Below, piece after piece: positions 36,036 to 46,760 of a stretch of DNA of 64,000 nt; the first letter of the stretch is position 1; every line of letters begins with the position of its first letter. This DNA comes from Lichtheimia corymbifera B2541 (Eukaryota > Mucoromycota > Mucoromycetes > Mucorales > Lichtheimiaceae), in contig JNEU01001021.1 in the NCBI GenBank assembly GCA_000697475.1, forward strand, positions 124,001-188,000, read 5' to 3'. Under the pieces are notes generated by a model, which saw nothing but the letters and a program-made list of their open reading frames with translations, did no database searches and was not told where the DNA came from. A program made the translations under genes and the position numbers.

Positions 36036-37588
36036 TCATCGATGAAATATCCCTTTCTCCCAATAACGTAATGGATTGTAAAAACAAAAGCTAAATGCTA
36101 ATGAAAGAATAACTCCCAAATCGCCAACACGCTTCGCTATTGGACCTATGAACCATGGTTGACTGGTGGCTAACATGCCAGCCCCAAAGGCAACCACCAA
36201 TGCCAGTATAGCAGCTGCACCTACAGGCAGTTTTTGTGGATCATTCCAGGATTCAATGTTGTATTCCCTCCTTGATCGAAATACAAAGTGCTCGGATAAG
36301 AGGATCGCATTATAACCACTGACGCAATATGCTATGGGAGGCAAAAAGATTTGGAGTATACGCACAAGATTCTCGGCACCAAACGCACCCAGGATAGCAA
36401 CTATGATCATGTTGATCGTTGCTAACACCCATATGCGTCGCCATGGCACAATTGTTTGCACCGTAAGTGCCATGTTGTACGCACTTGGTACCACGTGACC
36501 CACAGCATTGAATGCGAACACCACAAGCAACAATTGGCCAAACCAGCCAATAGGGGCAAACACTTCGGCTGCTAATGCACCAGAGTCACCTGATTTATCA
36601 CTATGCTCGGGTATCCAAACGGCAGCAAGGACAAATGCCAATATCTCTAGTAAGATAGTTGGCAGGACACCTCCTAAATAACTAAGCATGCCGACTGTAT
36701 ATGGATTGAATGTGGTGGGCTATACATCCATGAGCACAAAGAATAAAGATGATATGAACAGTATTATCATACCTGCCTTACAGTAAAATCAGCTGCTGCA
36801 AATGGCCATAGTGCTGTACTTGAGTAGATGAGTCCAAAAAATGACATTACGGCTCTGGATTCGGCTGCAGGATAAGAAAGAACAGAGCTATTATGGTCGT
36901 ATCTTGCCAATCCAAGCCCAAACAATAAGCCGAATGCAGTCCACATTGGTATCCATAGCCACCGTTGCAGACTATGAATAAGCTTATATCCAATTAAACA
37001 AATGATCCATGTTGCTACTGCCAAAATTACAACGCCCGCCCATAATGGCAAACGCGGTTCCCCAGGCCCTCCCATGGCAGCAAAGAATTGTGCTGATTGA
37101 ATAATGTTGATGATCATCCAACCGGCAGAGTTGATCCAGCTGAGAGCTGAGATAACTTTGCCACCATAATAGCCAAAGCTGTATCTCACAAGAACCATTT
37201 GTCGCAACCCGGTCCGAAAGCCTAGTGTGCTGTACAAGGAGCCTGTAAAGTGTTACATTGGTCTCAAACTATAGCTACTCGAAGTATCTTGTATGTGCAT
37301 ACCAGGTATTGAAGCGATCCCGTTTCCAAGGACAATACAAAGAAAGGCTTGCCAAAATGCAAGTTCATAGAGTTGCCAACCCAGCATACCAATCATTAGA
37401 TAGGCCAAAGTGCTGCTAACTGAAAACCAAATCGTAAAGTTATCCCATATCCGAGTGTGTGGTCGTTGGTCAGGGGGAACTGGATCAATGCCTTGAGTTT
37501 CAACCTTGCACCAACGATAACAATGACGTGTTGTGTCTCGTTGTGTGATCTTATCTTCCTGGTGCTCTTGGATTTGTTCCTCATGCAT
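36036..37588 (-). CDS. NCS1 nucleobase permease, purine/cytosine type (Fcy2/FcyB-like)
   Basis: Plasma-membrane proton symporter for purines or cytosine. Three exons. The cytosolic N-terminus (MHEEQIQEHQ, then VETQGIDPVPPDQR) is followed by the NCS1 entry RIWDNFTIWFSVSSTLAYLM and about twelve hydrophobic segments. The family signature GFRTGLRQMVLVRYSFGYYG is intact. Late segments include TTFNPYTVGMLSYLGGVLP, GHVVPSAYNMALTVQTIVPW and a C-terminal cytosolic YWEKGIFHR. IDPVPPDQRP and the short N-terminus favour the Fcy2-type rather than the Fur-type (uracil/allantoin) branch. Substrate specificity cannot be read from sequence. A start 24 bp further upstream (37612, MFYYSSF) is possible in the same frame. 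Confidence 0.9.
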
Positions 37589-37612
37589 GATGAATGAGCT
37601 ATAATAAAACAA

Positions 37613-38413
37613 GTGAAAGAAAGAAATGACATGATTGATGGTGGTTTTTGAAGAAGCGTTAACGCCGCACCCTACAGCCCCTTACATTAACTCAAATCAT
37701 GCATGAAATTGCAGTAGTCTATAGAAGAATCAACACAACAAGCCAATCCGGAATTATCTGCATATGGGATCCGTATGCTTTTATATACACGGGAACGCAT
37801 ATCGTAAATATACATGGCTTTCAGCATGATGCTTTTAAAAAAAGGTTCATTCAACTCTTGACAATAATGAAAGCTCATGGGATTACCGGAATCGGTCATC
37901 CGGCAAATAATGACACACAATGACCATCAAAGGTGCCATCCATTGCACACCCGGTATGCAATCATCATCTTCCTTCAACAACTTCGATTCATGCTCGAAT
38001 GGAGTGGTGCAACGCTACGATGATGCTAGTGGAACTCTGGAAGATATAATGCGCTGTGGCACTGTCAAGTGTGCTTCGTGCGCACATACTCAAGCAGGTT
38101 ACAAACATGGGCGTCGTTGTGCTTTACTCATGAACACAAGAAAACAGCTGTGACACGGGGTTGGGTAGTAGCAAGTCTACTGTTTCAGATTCAACGGAGG
38201 GCAACAAGAGTACCCAGACAACAAGGAATCTTACACTGCACAGAATGCATATATAGCCAAATATAGTCTGCACGCGTTGCATCTTTTTCCACAAACGCAT
38301 ACATACCACCCACCCGATATACATACATGCCTACTATAAAAACCACATAGACAACACGCACATTTTTTTGTGTTTCTTTTTCTTTGTGTGTATTCTTTCT
38401 TTTCTTTTTTGCA
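37613..38413. other. Divergent intergenic region permease / coiled-coil gene
   Basis: About 800 bp between divergent genes. Open frames at 37699-37923 and 37920-38153 have no motif support. CTTTTT-rich sequence lies just before 38414. Confidence 0.5.
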
Positions 38414-39169
38414 ATGAAATCAAGGGACAATAACATGCAAGACGACCAAATCATTGTGACGCCTCCATCACCTCCCAGCTCCTCGTTTATGCATCATGAC
38501 GACGAAAAACCCAATATTGACGATGCCACTGTGATTGAATCCTTATCCAGCTGCCAAGATGATATCAATCAAGCACAGCATTGCTTAAAGGAGCAATATC
38601 GACGTGGTGTGTTGCTACGTTCCTTTTCGGATCCTGCACCTGCACTCAATAAGGCGAATATTATGGATTGTCACCGACTGGCTATTGAAGCATTGCAGCA
38701 CTTATATGTGGAAGAGCGTCGTAGACATACGAGCTTGGAAAAAGAAGCTGATATTGCAAAAGAACAAGTGGTCAAGGTAAATAAATCCATTCTCAATGAC
38801 ATAGATGATGCTAACGTGATGATTAAAAGTTACAACAAGAGCTCGCATATCAAAAACGGCAGCATATGGCTGAGAAACGCAAGGTAGGTTCTTAATAGTA
38901 TCATGGACTTTTTAGATCTGATGGAAATAATGATGATGATGTAGTGGCAAAAGGATATGACCCGGGTGTATGAGATGGCTGAAACAGTGTATGAAATGTC
39001 ATCCCCAGCAGCACAGCATCGGAACCGGAAGCAAGCAACAGCATCATCGCCTGTTGAGCTGCAGAATAAACTGTACGACATTCTCGCCAATACTATGCAC
39101 CTTCAACAACATCCATGCACCTCTCTAAACTCGCGTGCGGATGATATTTTCCCTTCTCATTTTCTTTAA
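38414..39169 (+). CDS. Small coiled-coil protein of unknown function
   Basis: Three exons (38414-38776, 38830-38883, 38945-39169), all phase 0, give 213 residues. I recognise no family. The acidic, Ser/Pro-rich N-terminus (IIVTPPSPPSSSF) leads into a helical region: VIESLSSCQDDINQAQHCLK, then EALQHLYVEERRRHTSLEKE, continuing as AKEQVVKLQQELAYQKRQHM and WQKDMTRVYEMAETVYEMSS. The C-terminal part is QNKLYDILANTMHLQQ. An embedded LRSFSDPAP motif resembles a kinase or 14-3-3 target site (inference). The middle exon of 54 nt would be missed by simple ORF calling. In-frame continuity of the heptad pattern across both introns supports the model. Confidence 0.68.
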
Positions 39170-39307
39170 TCCCCCATTTTATCCTCCTCACCACCTTTCG
39201 AAATAAACAAAAAGTATCCTGGAAACTTGGCTCTTTTACTCCGTCAACATTCTATTCTACATCTGTATCCATGGCAGACATTGTTTGGGAGCTAATGCAT
39301 ACGTCTA

Positions 39308-42250
39308 ATGCAACCACATGAGCAAGCTCAATGGAGGGGACTGTCCCATTGCGTCGAGATGGACAACAAAGAGGTAGGTTTCACCCCACGCACCACGATG
39401 GAGCAACAAGTCCGAAACAGGCAAAAGCTAAATGGACAGATTCAGTTGGCAGTTCTCGCGGACACGCTTTTTCCCTCTTTCCTTTTCATTTTATTCATGC
39501 TACAATCCTTCATAAAATCGGTGGGGCTTGCTCCCTTGGATGCCTATGTTGAACCACGCATATCTATCGGGAATGCCGTATACGATCGTGAATCATCCAC
39601 TGGCAACTTTAAAGTGCACATGGATGCACAAGCAAGAGCTCTCATTATCAAGAACAGCAAGGGTCGAGTAATATGGAAATGTAAGCGAGCCATGTTGCAT
39701 CACATGTGGAGGATCTTGTTTCTCACGCTCCTGCACAGCTCTCCATAACATTCCTTTTCTTTTGTCAAGCATCGGCGATGATGAAATAACCACGGAGCCC
39801 TACAACGATGCTCTTTACAAGATTGTGGAACATGACGAGCACATCACCCGACTTCAAACCATTACCCGCATTGAAACCAGCAATAACCAAGTACGCATCT
39901 ATGGTGGCCTTGGCACCAAGATATCTCCAGCCACGCACTTGGATTATGAGTTCATCCTCGAGGAATTATCACCAAATCAGCTCCATTTCACAGCACGCAT
40001 TGTCAATCGAGATACACCCATGGCCAACTATCAGCGACTTTTGTTGGTCTTTGAGAGCCACAAGGATGAAGACTTTTATGGATTTGGTGAACAATATACG
40101 TATGGATCGCTCAAAGGACACAAAGTCCCCATTATGATCAGGTATGTGTGTGTATATATACAAATGCATGATGATGATATGGGTCATAATAACAAGAATA
40201 CATCCTATTTTAAAGAGAACGGGGTCACGGTCGAGGTGGGCCACAGGTATGTTTTGTGTAACAATGCAACGGTGGACATATGACTCAACCATGTCATGCA
40301 TAGGCATCATCTTTCATCAATTCAGCAGTCAGCTTTGTCGAGGGCTACTTTGGCGGTGATGATGGCTACTGTAGCTCCACCCTGTCGGTTCCACAATATA
40401 TCACATCGGATCGACGATGCCTGTTTCTGGAGACTTCTGAGTATACAAGCTTCAACCTTACTGATCCGGATCGTGTCACAGTGCGCATTGACGCCAGTGA
40501 AATGGCAGGTAATAATGTAACCATTTTTAAAACAGGGTGTCACATGAATACTTACAAGAAGAAAAAAAAAACAGGACGCATTGTGGATGGCGAATCGATG
40601 CTGGAGCTTATCACTGAATATACATCCTATTGTGGTCGTATGGCACGGTTGCCTGATTGGGTCAATGAAGGTGTGGTTGCCGGTATCTCTGGTGGCAAAG
40701 ACAAGGTATATCAAATCGTGGAGCAACTTCAACACCATGATACGCCATTGGCAGCTGTATGGATTCCGGATTGGTGTGGTCAACGTGTACAGTCTTTGAC
40801 ACCCAACGTGGCATTGAAGCGTTTATGGTGGAATTGGGAAGCCGACACGAATGCATATCCGGATTGGAACGGCTTTGTCAAAGAGCTTACCAACGACAAG
40901 AACGTGCGTGTGCTCAGTTACATCAACCCATTATTGACAACCACCCAAAAACCGGGAACACAACGTGACCTCTATCAGGAAGCTGCCAACAAGCAGTACT
41001 TGGTGCGTGCACCCAATCAGCAACCTTACATTGTGCATAGCGGGGGTTTGGAGGCAGGGTTGTTAGATCTTACCAATCCAGAAGCAAGAGAATGGTTCAA
41101 GAGTGTCCTCATAGACCAAGTATGGGATGCTGGTATTTCAGGTAAATACTGCTACTGCCTAAGTACTTGATACAGGCACTGACACTATTTGTGTGTGATA
41201 GGAATGATGGTGGATAGTGGCGAAGAGCTTCCTTATGATGCAAGAAAGATTATTCTCAAGGAAAACAAGCCTCCAAGCACATATCATAATCTCTATGCAG
41301 AAATGTGGGCCAAATTGAATCAAGAGGTTATGGAAGAGCAATCACTCCATGATGCCGTCTGCTTTTATCGAGCTGGTTATACGCGATCTCCACAATACAT
41401 GTCGTTGGCGTGGACAGGCGATCATAATGTGTGCTGGGATCAAACCGATGGATTGAAAGGCGCTGTAGCTGCCATGCTTTCAGGTGGATTTTCTGGTTTT
41501 ACGCTTACGCATTCGGATATTGGCGGTTACAATACCATTGAAGGACAACTGAGAGGTGCTAGCATGACACGATCACGAGAGCTGCTTTATCGATGGATGG
41601 AATTGGCGGTATTTACGGCCATGTATCGGACTCATGAAGGTGCGTGAATGATGGAAAGAAAGAAAAAAAATGTCGTGTCGCCTATATTTAGCTCACACCT
41701 ACCTCTCTCTTTGCAGGCATCCTTCCCGAAAGAAATGCTCAGTTTTATGACAATGACGGTAAGTGCTTGCATGAAGAATTAAAAGACGTCCATTGACTCA
41801 TTTCAAAAACCAGAAACCTACACGCACTTTGCACACATGGCCAAATTGTATGTTGCGCTAGCTCCTTATCGAAAAAAGCTTATGCAAGAAGCTCATGAGA
41901 AAGGTTGGCCGATGATGCGTCATCTTGTATTGTACTACCCACACGATGCCACTGTCAGGCAACTTTGCTACACGCAGTTCCTGTTTGGACCCGATCTTTT
42001 GGTAGCACCCACCTTGTCGCCATCAGCGTCCTTTGTTAAGGTGTACTTTCCACAGGATTCTCGCGATGTCTCATGGCGTCATGTATGGTCTGGTAAATAT
42101 TTTGAAGCGGATGGAAGCTACAAAACAGTAGACACACCCCTTGGTCAGCCTGCCATGTTCATCAAAGAGCCACGTCAAGATAACGGGTTGCTAAACAACC
42201 TGGTGGATTTTGCAAACACCTATTGTGATTACGTAGCCAATGTAAAATAA
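39308..42250 (+). CDS. GH31 alpha-glycosidase, YihQ/sulfoquinovosidase-like branch
   Basis: Retaining glycoside hydrolase family 31. My eight exons (39308-39680, 39739-40141, 40216-40246, 40304-40508, 40574-41141, 41202-41639, 41717-41758, 41812-42250) keep frame and give 832 residues. Landmarks are FYGFGEQYTYGSLKGHKVP, then RERGHGRGG (in bacterial relatives REQGVGRG) encoded by a 31-nt microexon. These are followed by WIPDWCGQRVQS, KRLWWNWEAD, YINPLL, the nucleophile region MMVDSGEELPYDA, RAGYTRSPQYMSLAWTGD (acid/base Asp) and LTHSDIGGYNT. This layout matches the bacterial YihQ subgroup rather than ordinary secreted alpha-glucosidases. RxxW in KRLWW and the Tyr of DIGGY coincide with sulfonate-contacting residues described for sulfoquinovosidases. 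That makes sulfoquinovosides possible substrates, but plain alpha-glucosidase activity is not excluded. The start is uncertain: the N-terminus has one hydrophobic stretch (PSFLFILFMLQSF). Confidence 0.87.
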
Positions 42251-42354
42251 AAAAGAAGCATCACTTTGTACATATATATGGTTGTGAGAATGCTGTACAC
42301 GAAAAGGATTTATTTGCAATGGATAAAGAAATGGACTGGTGGTGAGGGACTTTT

Positions 42355-42689
42355 TTACTTTTTGACGGATTTCTTCAATTCATCAATATCCTTCTTGAGG
42401 GATTCGGTTTCTTGCTTTTGATGTTCAAGAGCTTCACGCAAAGCGCGGATCTTTTCCTCATCCTATGTGCATCACCCATGAATATATGTATTTACATGAT
42501 GACGCGTAAACCCAACCTTATACTTACGTGTGAACGAGCCCATTGGTTTTCAACAGCCTTTTCCTTGTCACTGAAACCGCCACGGGAGCTGACAGTGGCA
42601 CCTTCACTACCACCGTATCCACCACCATTGGAATAGAAGCGGCACATGGTGGCACGACGAGTAACAAGACGAGAAGAGACGCGAAGCAT
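42355..42689 (-). CDS. INH1: Mitochondrial F1Fo-ATPase inhibitor IF1
   Basis: Small matrix protein that blocks ATP hydrolysis by F1-ATPase at low membrane potential. Two exons (42528-42689, 42355-42462) give 89 residues, as usual for the family. The N-terminus MLRVSSRLVTRRATMCRFYS is an Arg-rich mitochondrial presequence. The inhibitory segment GGFSDKEKAVENQWARSHDE is followed by a coiled coil (KIRALREALEHQKQETESLK). The intron sits exactly after the His of RSHDEEK. Convergent with the GH31 gene (104 bp between stops). Confidence 0.92.
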
Positions 42690-43701
42690 GGTTATGTTTT
42701 GAAGAGAGAGAAAGTGTTTGGAAGAAGAAAGAAAAAGGTTAGGTGAAAGGTTTCAAATTTAGACAAAGAAACGAAACCTGCATGTCTCTTTTATAATCGC
42801 AGCATCCAATCACAGTGTCTGCATGCCCGTGGATGTCATCTGATCGCAAGCGGGAACGTGTTTATGGCCTGATTCACCCAACAAACAATCACACACACAA
42901 ACACTTGTTTGCTATCTACCAACTCATAACACTTTTATCCCTCACCAGTAATCATCCCAATAAAGTTGTCAGTAATAATAATAAAGTCGCACCATTATCG
43001 TCATGCGTATAATAGCAACAACGATAAGAGCAAGCAATCCATCGGCTCTTGTTATCCGCGGCATGGTTTATTGTACTACCATCCACGCATGGCACCACGG
43101 ATTATTTCGCCATTTGCGTGTGCAAATACAAAAGTTGATGGGAGAGCCCGCAAGCATCACAGCAGGTGATTTGTGGTAGCAGATGGATCCCATGTCCTGG
43201 TTTGTGCATTCGTATTCAATCACAAAGGCTCGGTTAGATATATCACTGGTGAAGGTGTTCAGCCAATCTATCAACCCACTACCACAGAAATATGTACCCA
43301 CGCCCACCATACACATAAAGATGTTGTCGCCCATCATTGTACTTCCATACATCATCTTTCCTTTCTTCCATCATATCACTCTTTGATTGCTGACACCTTC
43401 AACTCCCAAGGTAATGTGAGCACCATGGTAGATAGGCTTCTTTGTGAGTGATCCATACTAATACTTGCAATTCTTTAGCGTTTCATTATCATCCTACTTT
43501 TATTATCCTTGTTGTCATTGTTATATTTGGCTTTATTATGATAAAATGTGATAACCTCGCTTGATGAATCACATACTAATATTCTTTTGATGTAGCTACT
43601 TCCCGATACATCTATACATACATCGTCTGAAAAAGATGGAGTGAGTGGTACAGCCCACAATTGCCCGCGTGGGGGTTATATAACGATTTCTACCAATCAC
43701 T
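42690..43701. other. Intergenic region right of the IF1 gene
   Basis: About 1 kb without a supported gene. The region upstream of IF1 contains its promoter. Short open frames (42815-43012, 43068-43355 and 43173-43451) overlap on both strands and lack motifs. A TATA box for the next gene is at 43677-43683. Confidence 0.5.
43677..43683 (+). promoter_or_regulatory. TATA box
   Basis: TATATAA 19 bp upstream of the ATG at 43702. It supports that the following small gene is or was transcribed. Confidence 0.5.
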
Positions 43702-44162
43702 ATGTCAGCTTCTGCTGTTAGCAGCAATATGATGGATGAACATTACAAGGAGGCTGATCATGGCGAAGATACGGCAATCCACTCATACACATCAACAGAG
43801 CATGAAGGTCTACAGTGGAATCCTGCCTTTGAAGGCATGCTCTTTTGATGAGGGTACAACGCAAACCACTGATTGATGAAGTGGATGATTCCTGGCACCG
43901 TTGGTGTGACCAACGTGAAAAATGTGGACGATACTTGATATGTAGAATGACCCACGATGCATATCTTCAAGAATCCACAAATACACTACGCGATCCAGAG
44001 ATACTCAAGCAGCCAAGGCTATTGCTCTGGTTGGATCAATATTTTATAATTAAAAGCTGGCAAAGGTGCACCTTCTCAAAGCTATATGACAAGAAGGCTT
44101 TCACCTTTAAGGTCAATGATAATTCAAGCTCTATAGGCATTATAGTAGTAGGGATATTATAG
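43702..44162 (+). pseudogene. Small gene with a frame break, unknown family
   Basis: From ATG 43702 a frame of 48 codons ends at 43848 (MSASAVSSNMMDEHYKEADH ... NPAFEGMLF). A second frame, open from 43845 to 44162, overlaps the first and reads MRVQRKPLIDEVDDSWHRWC and LICRMTHDAYLQESTNTLRD. It continues with EILKQPRLLLWLDQYFIIKS. Both pieces look coding, and a TATA box precedes the first. No normal-length GT-AG intron rescues the frame; the only fit would be 38 nt. So this is either a pseudogene with an indel, a sequencing error, or an unusual intron. I recognise no family. Confidence 0.45.
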
Positions 44163-44526
44163 CTGCTTTACTTTTGTTCCCACCCACCCCAACCGGATTT
44201 TGTATTCTCAAACGCAAAGCATTGTATACATCCACATTTATAAATGTCGTTTTATTATTGTATGTACATATGTATTTTGGAGAGACGTTGAATGGTCCCA
44301 GAAGCCAATAGTAAGATAGATGAGATCTCTAGCTATACGGCATCATGCATGAGTAGTATCTTTAATCAAGAAGGTGTTCCTTAAGAATTACTGAGTAGCA
44401 GCATTACTGCATTGACGTGCAAAGAACGCGTCGGGATGCCGCGGGATGACGAAAAGAGACGTGCCTCCTCCTCCTCCTCTCCCTATTTTGTTCTCTCTCT
44501 CCTTTCCTCTTTCTCTCGCATAAACC
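44163..44526. promoter_or_regulatory. Promoter region of the NASP-like gene
   Basis: About 360 bp without a gene, ending in a pronounced CT-rich tract (about 44465-44518) directly before the start codon. Such tracts are common in fungal promoters and leaders. Confidence 0.5.
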
Positions 44527-45821
44527 ATGGCCGACAGCAGTGATCAGCAACAAAAGATCAACACTCTCTTGGAAGAAGGCAATCGATCCTTGTCCCTTAA
44601 CGATTACGAGACCAGTGTGGAAAAGCTCGGCGAGGCTTGCCAGTTACTGTAAGACTTGGTTCTCGGATCACCATTGTGATCTGTTCCTGGAGCATACGCT
44701 GATACAGGCAAATGTTCTTTCGATAGTGACTCCATCCACGGTGAATTGGCTCCTGAGAGTGGTGATGCCTACTTTGCATATGGCCGTGCTCTCTTGCAAC
44801 ACGCTATTCAACAAAACACAGTATTGGGTGACTCCAAGCGTCAGGATGAAGCTGCAGCGGCTTCCACAGCATCATCAGAAGCAAAACCAAGTAGGTTGGA
44901 TAAGGACAATGGTAGTATCTTAGTGCTCAAACTATATTAATAGAGACTACATCCAACTCCAAGTTCCATTTTGAAGATGATGATCAAGAAGAGGAGGATC
45001 AAGAACAAGACGAGCAGCAACAACAAGGCGATGAGGAGGATGATGAAGATGATTTCCAAACTGCATGGGAGATTCTTGATTTGTCACGTGTGATTCTTGA
45101 AAAGAACGATGACAAGGAGACGCGATTAAAGTTGGCGGATGTGCATTTATGCCTGGGTGATGTGTCAGTGGAAACAGGTAAATATCAGTACGCATCATGT
45201 AGGAAAGAGAGATATATATTAACATGTCATGATAGAAAAATTCGATCAAGCATTACCTGATTATCGGAAAGCTTTGGAGATCAAAAAGGAGTTATTGGAT
45301 CAAGGTGATCGTCAGTTGGCTGAGGCACATTACAAGTTGGCCTTAGCGCTTGAATTTTCGACAAATGAAGGAGATCAAGCTGGTGAAGAGATCAAGAATG
45401 CAATCCAAGTGCTCAAGAAGCGAATTGAGAGTATACAGTCTGACACTACCAAGGATGAGGAGGATGATGTCAAAGGAAAAGGAAAGGCTACTTCGACCCC
45501 TGCTGCTGCTGATGACAACAAGGAAGTCAAGGAAATCAAGCAGTTGATTGTTGATATGGAGGAAAAGGTAAACCAATTAGGGAAAGAGCTAGATGCCGGC
45601 AGGATAAAATGCTTATTTATATTTTTAAGGCTGAGGAACTGACAAGTCGCCAAGAGAAACAAAAAGAAGCAGAGGCATTACTCAAGAGCTTCCTGGGTGC
45701 TGGTGGACAATCTGCAGTTACAGCTCTCAACACAGCCACTGTCAATGACCTTTCATCCATGATCAAGCGCAAATCAACCAATAACCCTGAGGGAAACAGC
45801 AACAAGAAGCAAAAGCAATAA
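44527..45821 (+). CDS. NASP/Hif1/Sim3-type histone H3-H4 chaperone (SHNi-TPR)
   Basis: Predicted nuclear chaperone that binds H3-H4 and helps chromatin assembly. Five exons. TPR 1 starts right after the N-terminus (INTLLEEGNRSLSLNDYETS, VEKLGEACQLL). The second repeat is SGDAYFAYGRALLQHAIQQN. It is interrupted by a very acidic stretch (Asp/Glu/Gln, about 44965-45050), the hallmark of the interrupted TPR in NASP. The SHNi-TPR segment is AWEILDLSRVILEK, followed by LADVHLCLGDVSVET, KFDQALPDYRKALEIKKELL and LAEAHYKLALALEF. A coiled coil (EIKQLIVDMEEKAEELTSRQ) and a basic C-terminus (IKRKSTNN, NKKQKQ), a likely nuclear localisation signal, end the protein. The presence of all TPR units makes the assignment firm. 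Confidence 0.92.
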
Positions 45822-46760
45822 GGTCGATGATTTGGATGGATCGAGATATGCATGATATGCGGGCCATAGAAGCATCCTATTCACTTGTTTTGCTGACAAT
45901 AAATGTTTGGTTTACCTTGAGAAGAATAATTGCTATTTGAAAGTGCGCATTGTGATATGATCATTGAATAAAGGATACTATTGCTATCATCAAAATGACA
46001 TGCTAACATGATTCCTTCACTCCTAAATTTCATTTTGAACCATGATTGTATTGGAAATGAAAGCGGCCATATCGCTGTACTTTTTACCTACAATGAGTTC
46101 ACTCTTTGTCCTTTGGTTCTTTGTTTTGCCATAATCTTCTCAATGCATTATGTACACAGCCGGCGTTACAACTAGATCTCTATCGACCATCATGACTGTT
46201 CTATGATAACGTCATTTTTAATGCATTGGTAGATAAACCAAGATAACGCTCTCCAAGTTGTCGCCTTTCCATCACAATGACAAGAAAAAACAAGGTTTAT
46301 TCATAACAAGACTAGGCCGGCTATGTCGATAATTGAAATATGAGCAAACTGTAATAAGGAAAAACGGGACAAGCTGTCATTCTATAGGAGGTGCAAGCAT
46401 ACGTATTATTGATGGGATGTCTAAAAGTGTGTATGCTGGACATACAAGATGGAAGAGTGACTTGAACAAGATAATGGTTCTCAGGTGCCGAGTATCTTGT
46501 GTATCAAAGTGACGCCATACGGATAATGAGCAGGAATAATCAAATGGCGAGAATCCTGCATGAGAGAAAGAGAGAGTTTCGCCACGTATAGTACCATTCA
46601 CGATAATCTTGAGAAAGGATCGAAGGCGTCCATTCATGTGACGATGATATTAAGAACACCACCCGAAGATCAAAGCGCCCATCTTTGCACCTTGATTCTT
46701 CTCCTTTATTTATTGCACCTCTTTTCCAAGGTTCATTCTCTATCTTTCTTTTGCATATCT
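45822..46760. other. Intergenic region NASP-like / CNNM-like gene
   Basis: About 940 bp, AT-rich, no supported gene. The frame 46377-46637 on the minus strand has no motif. The plus-strand frame from 46560 is simply the upstream extension of the CNNM gene's first exon. Confidence 0.5.
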
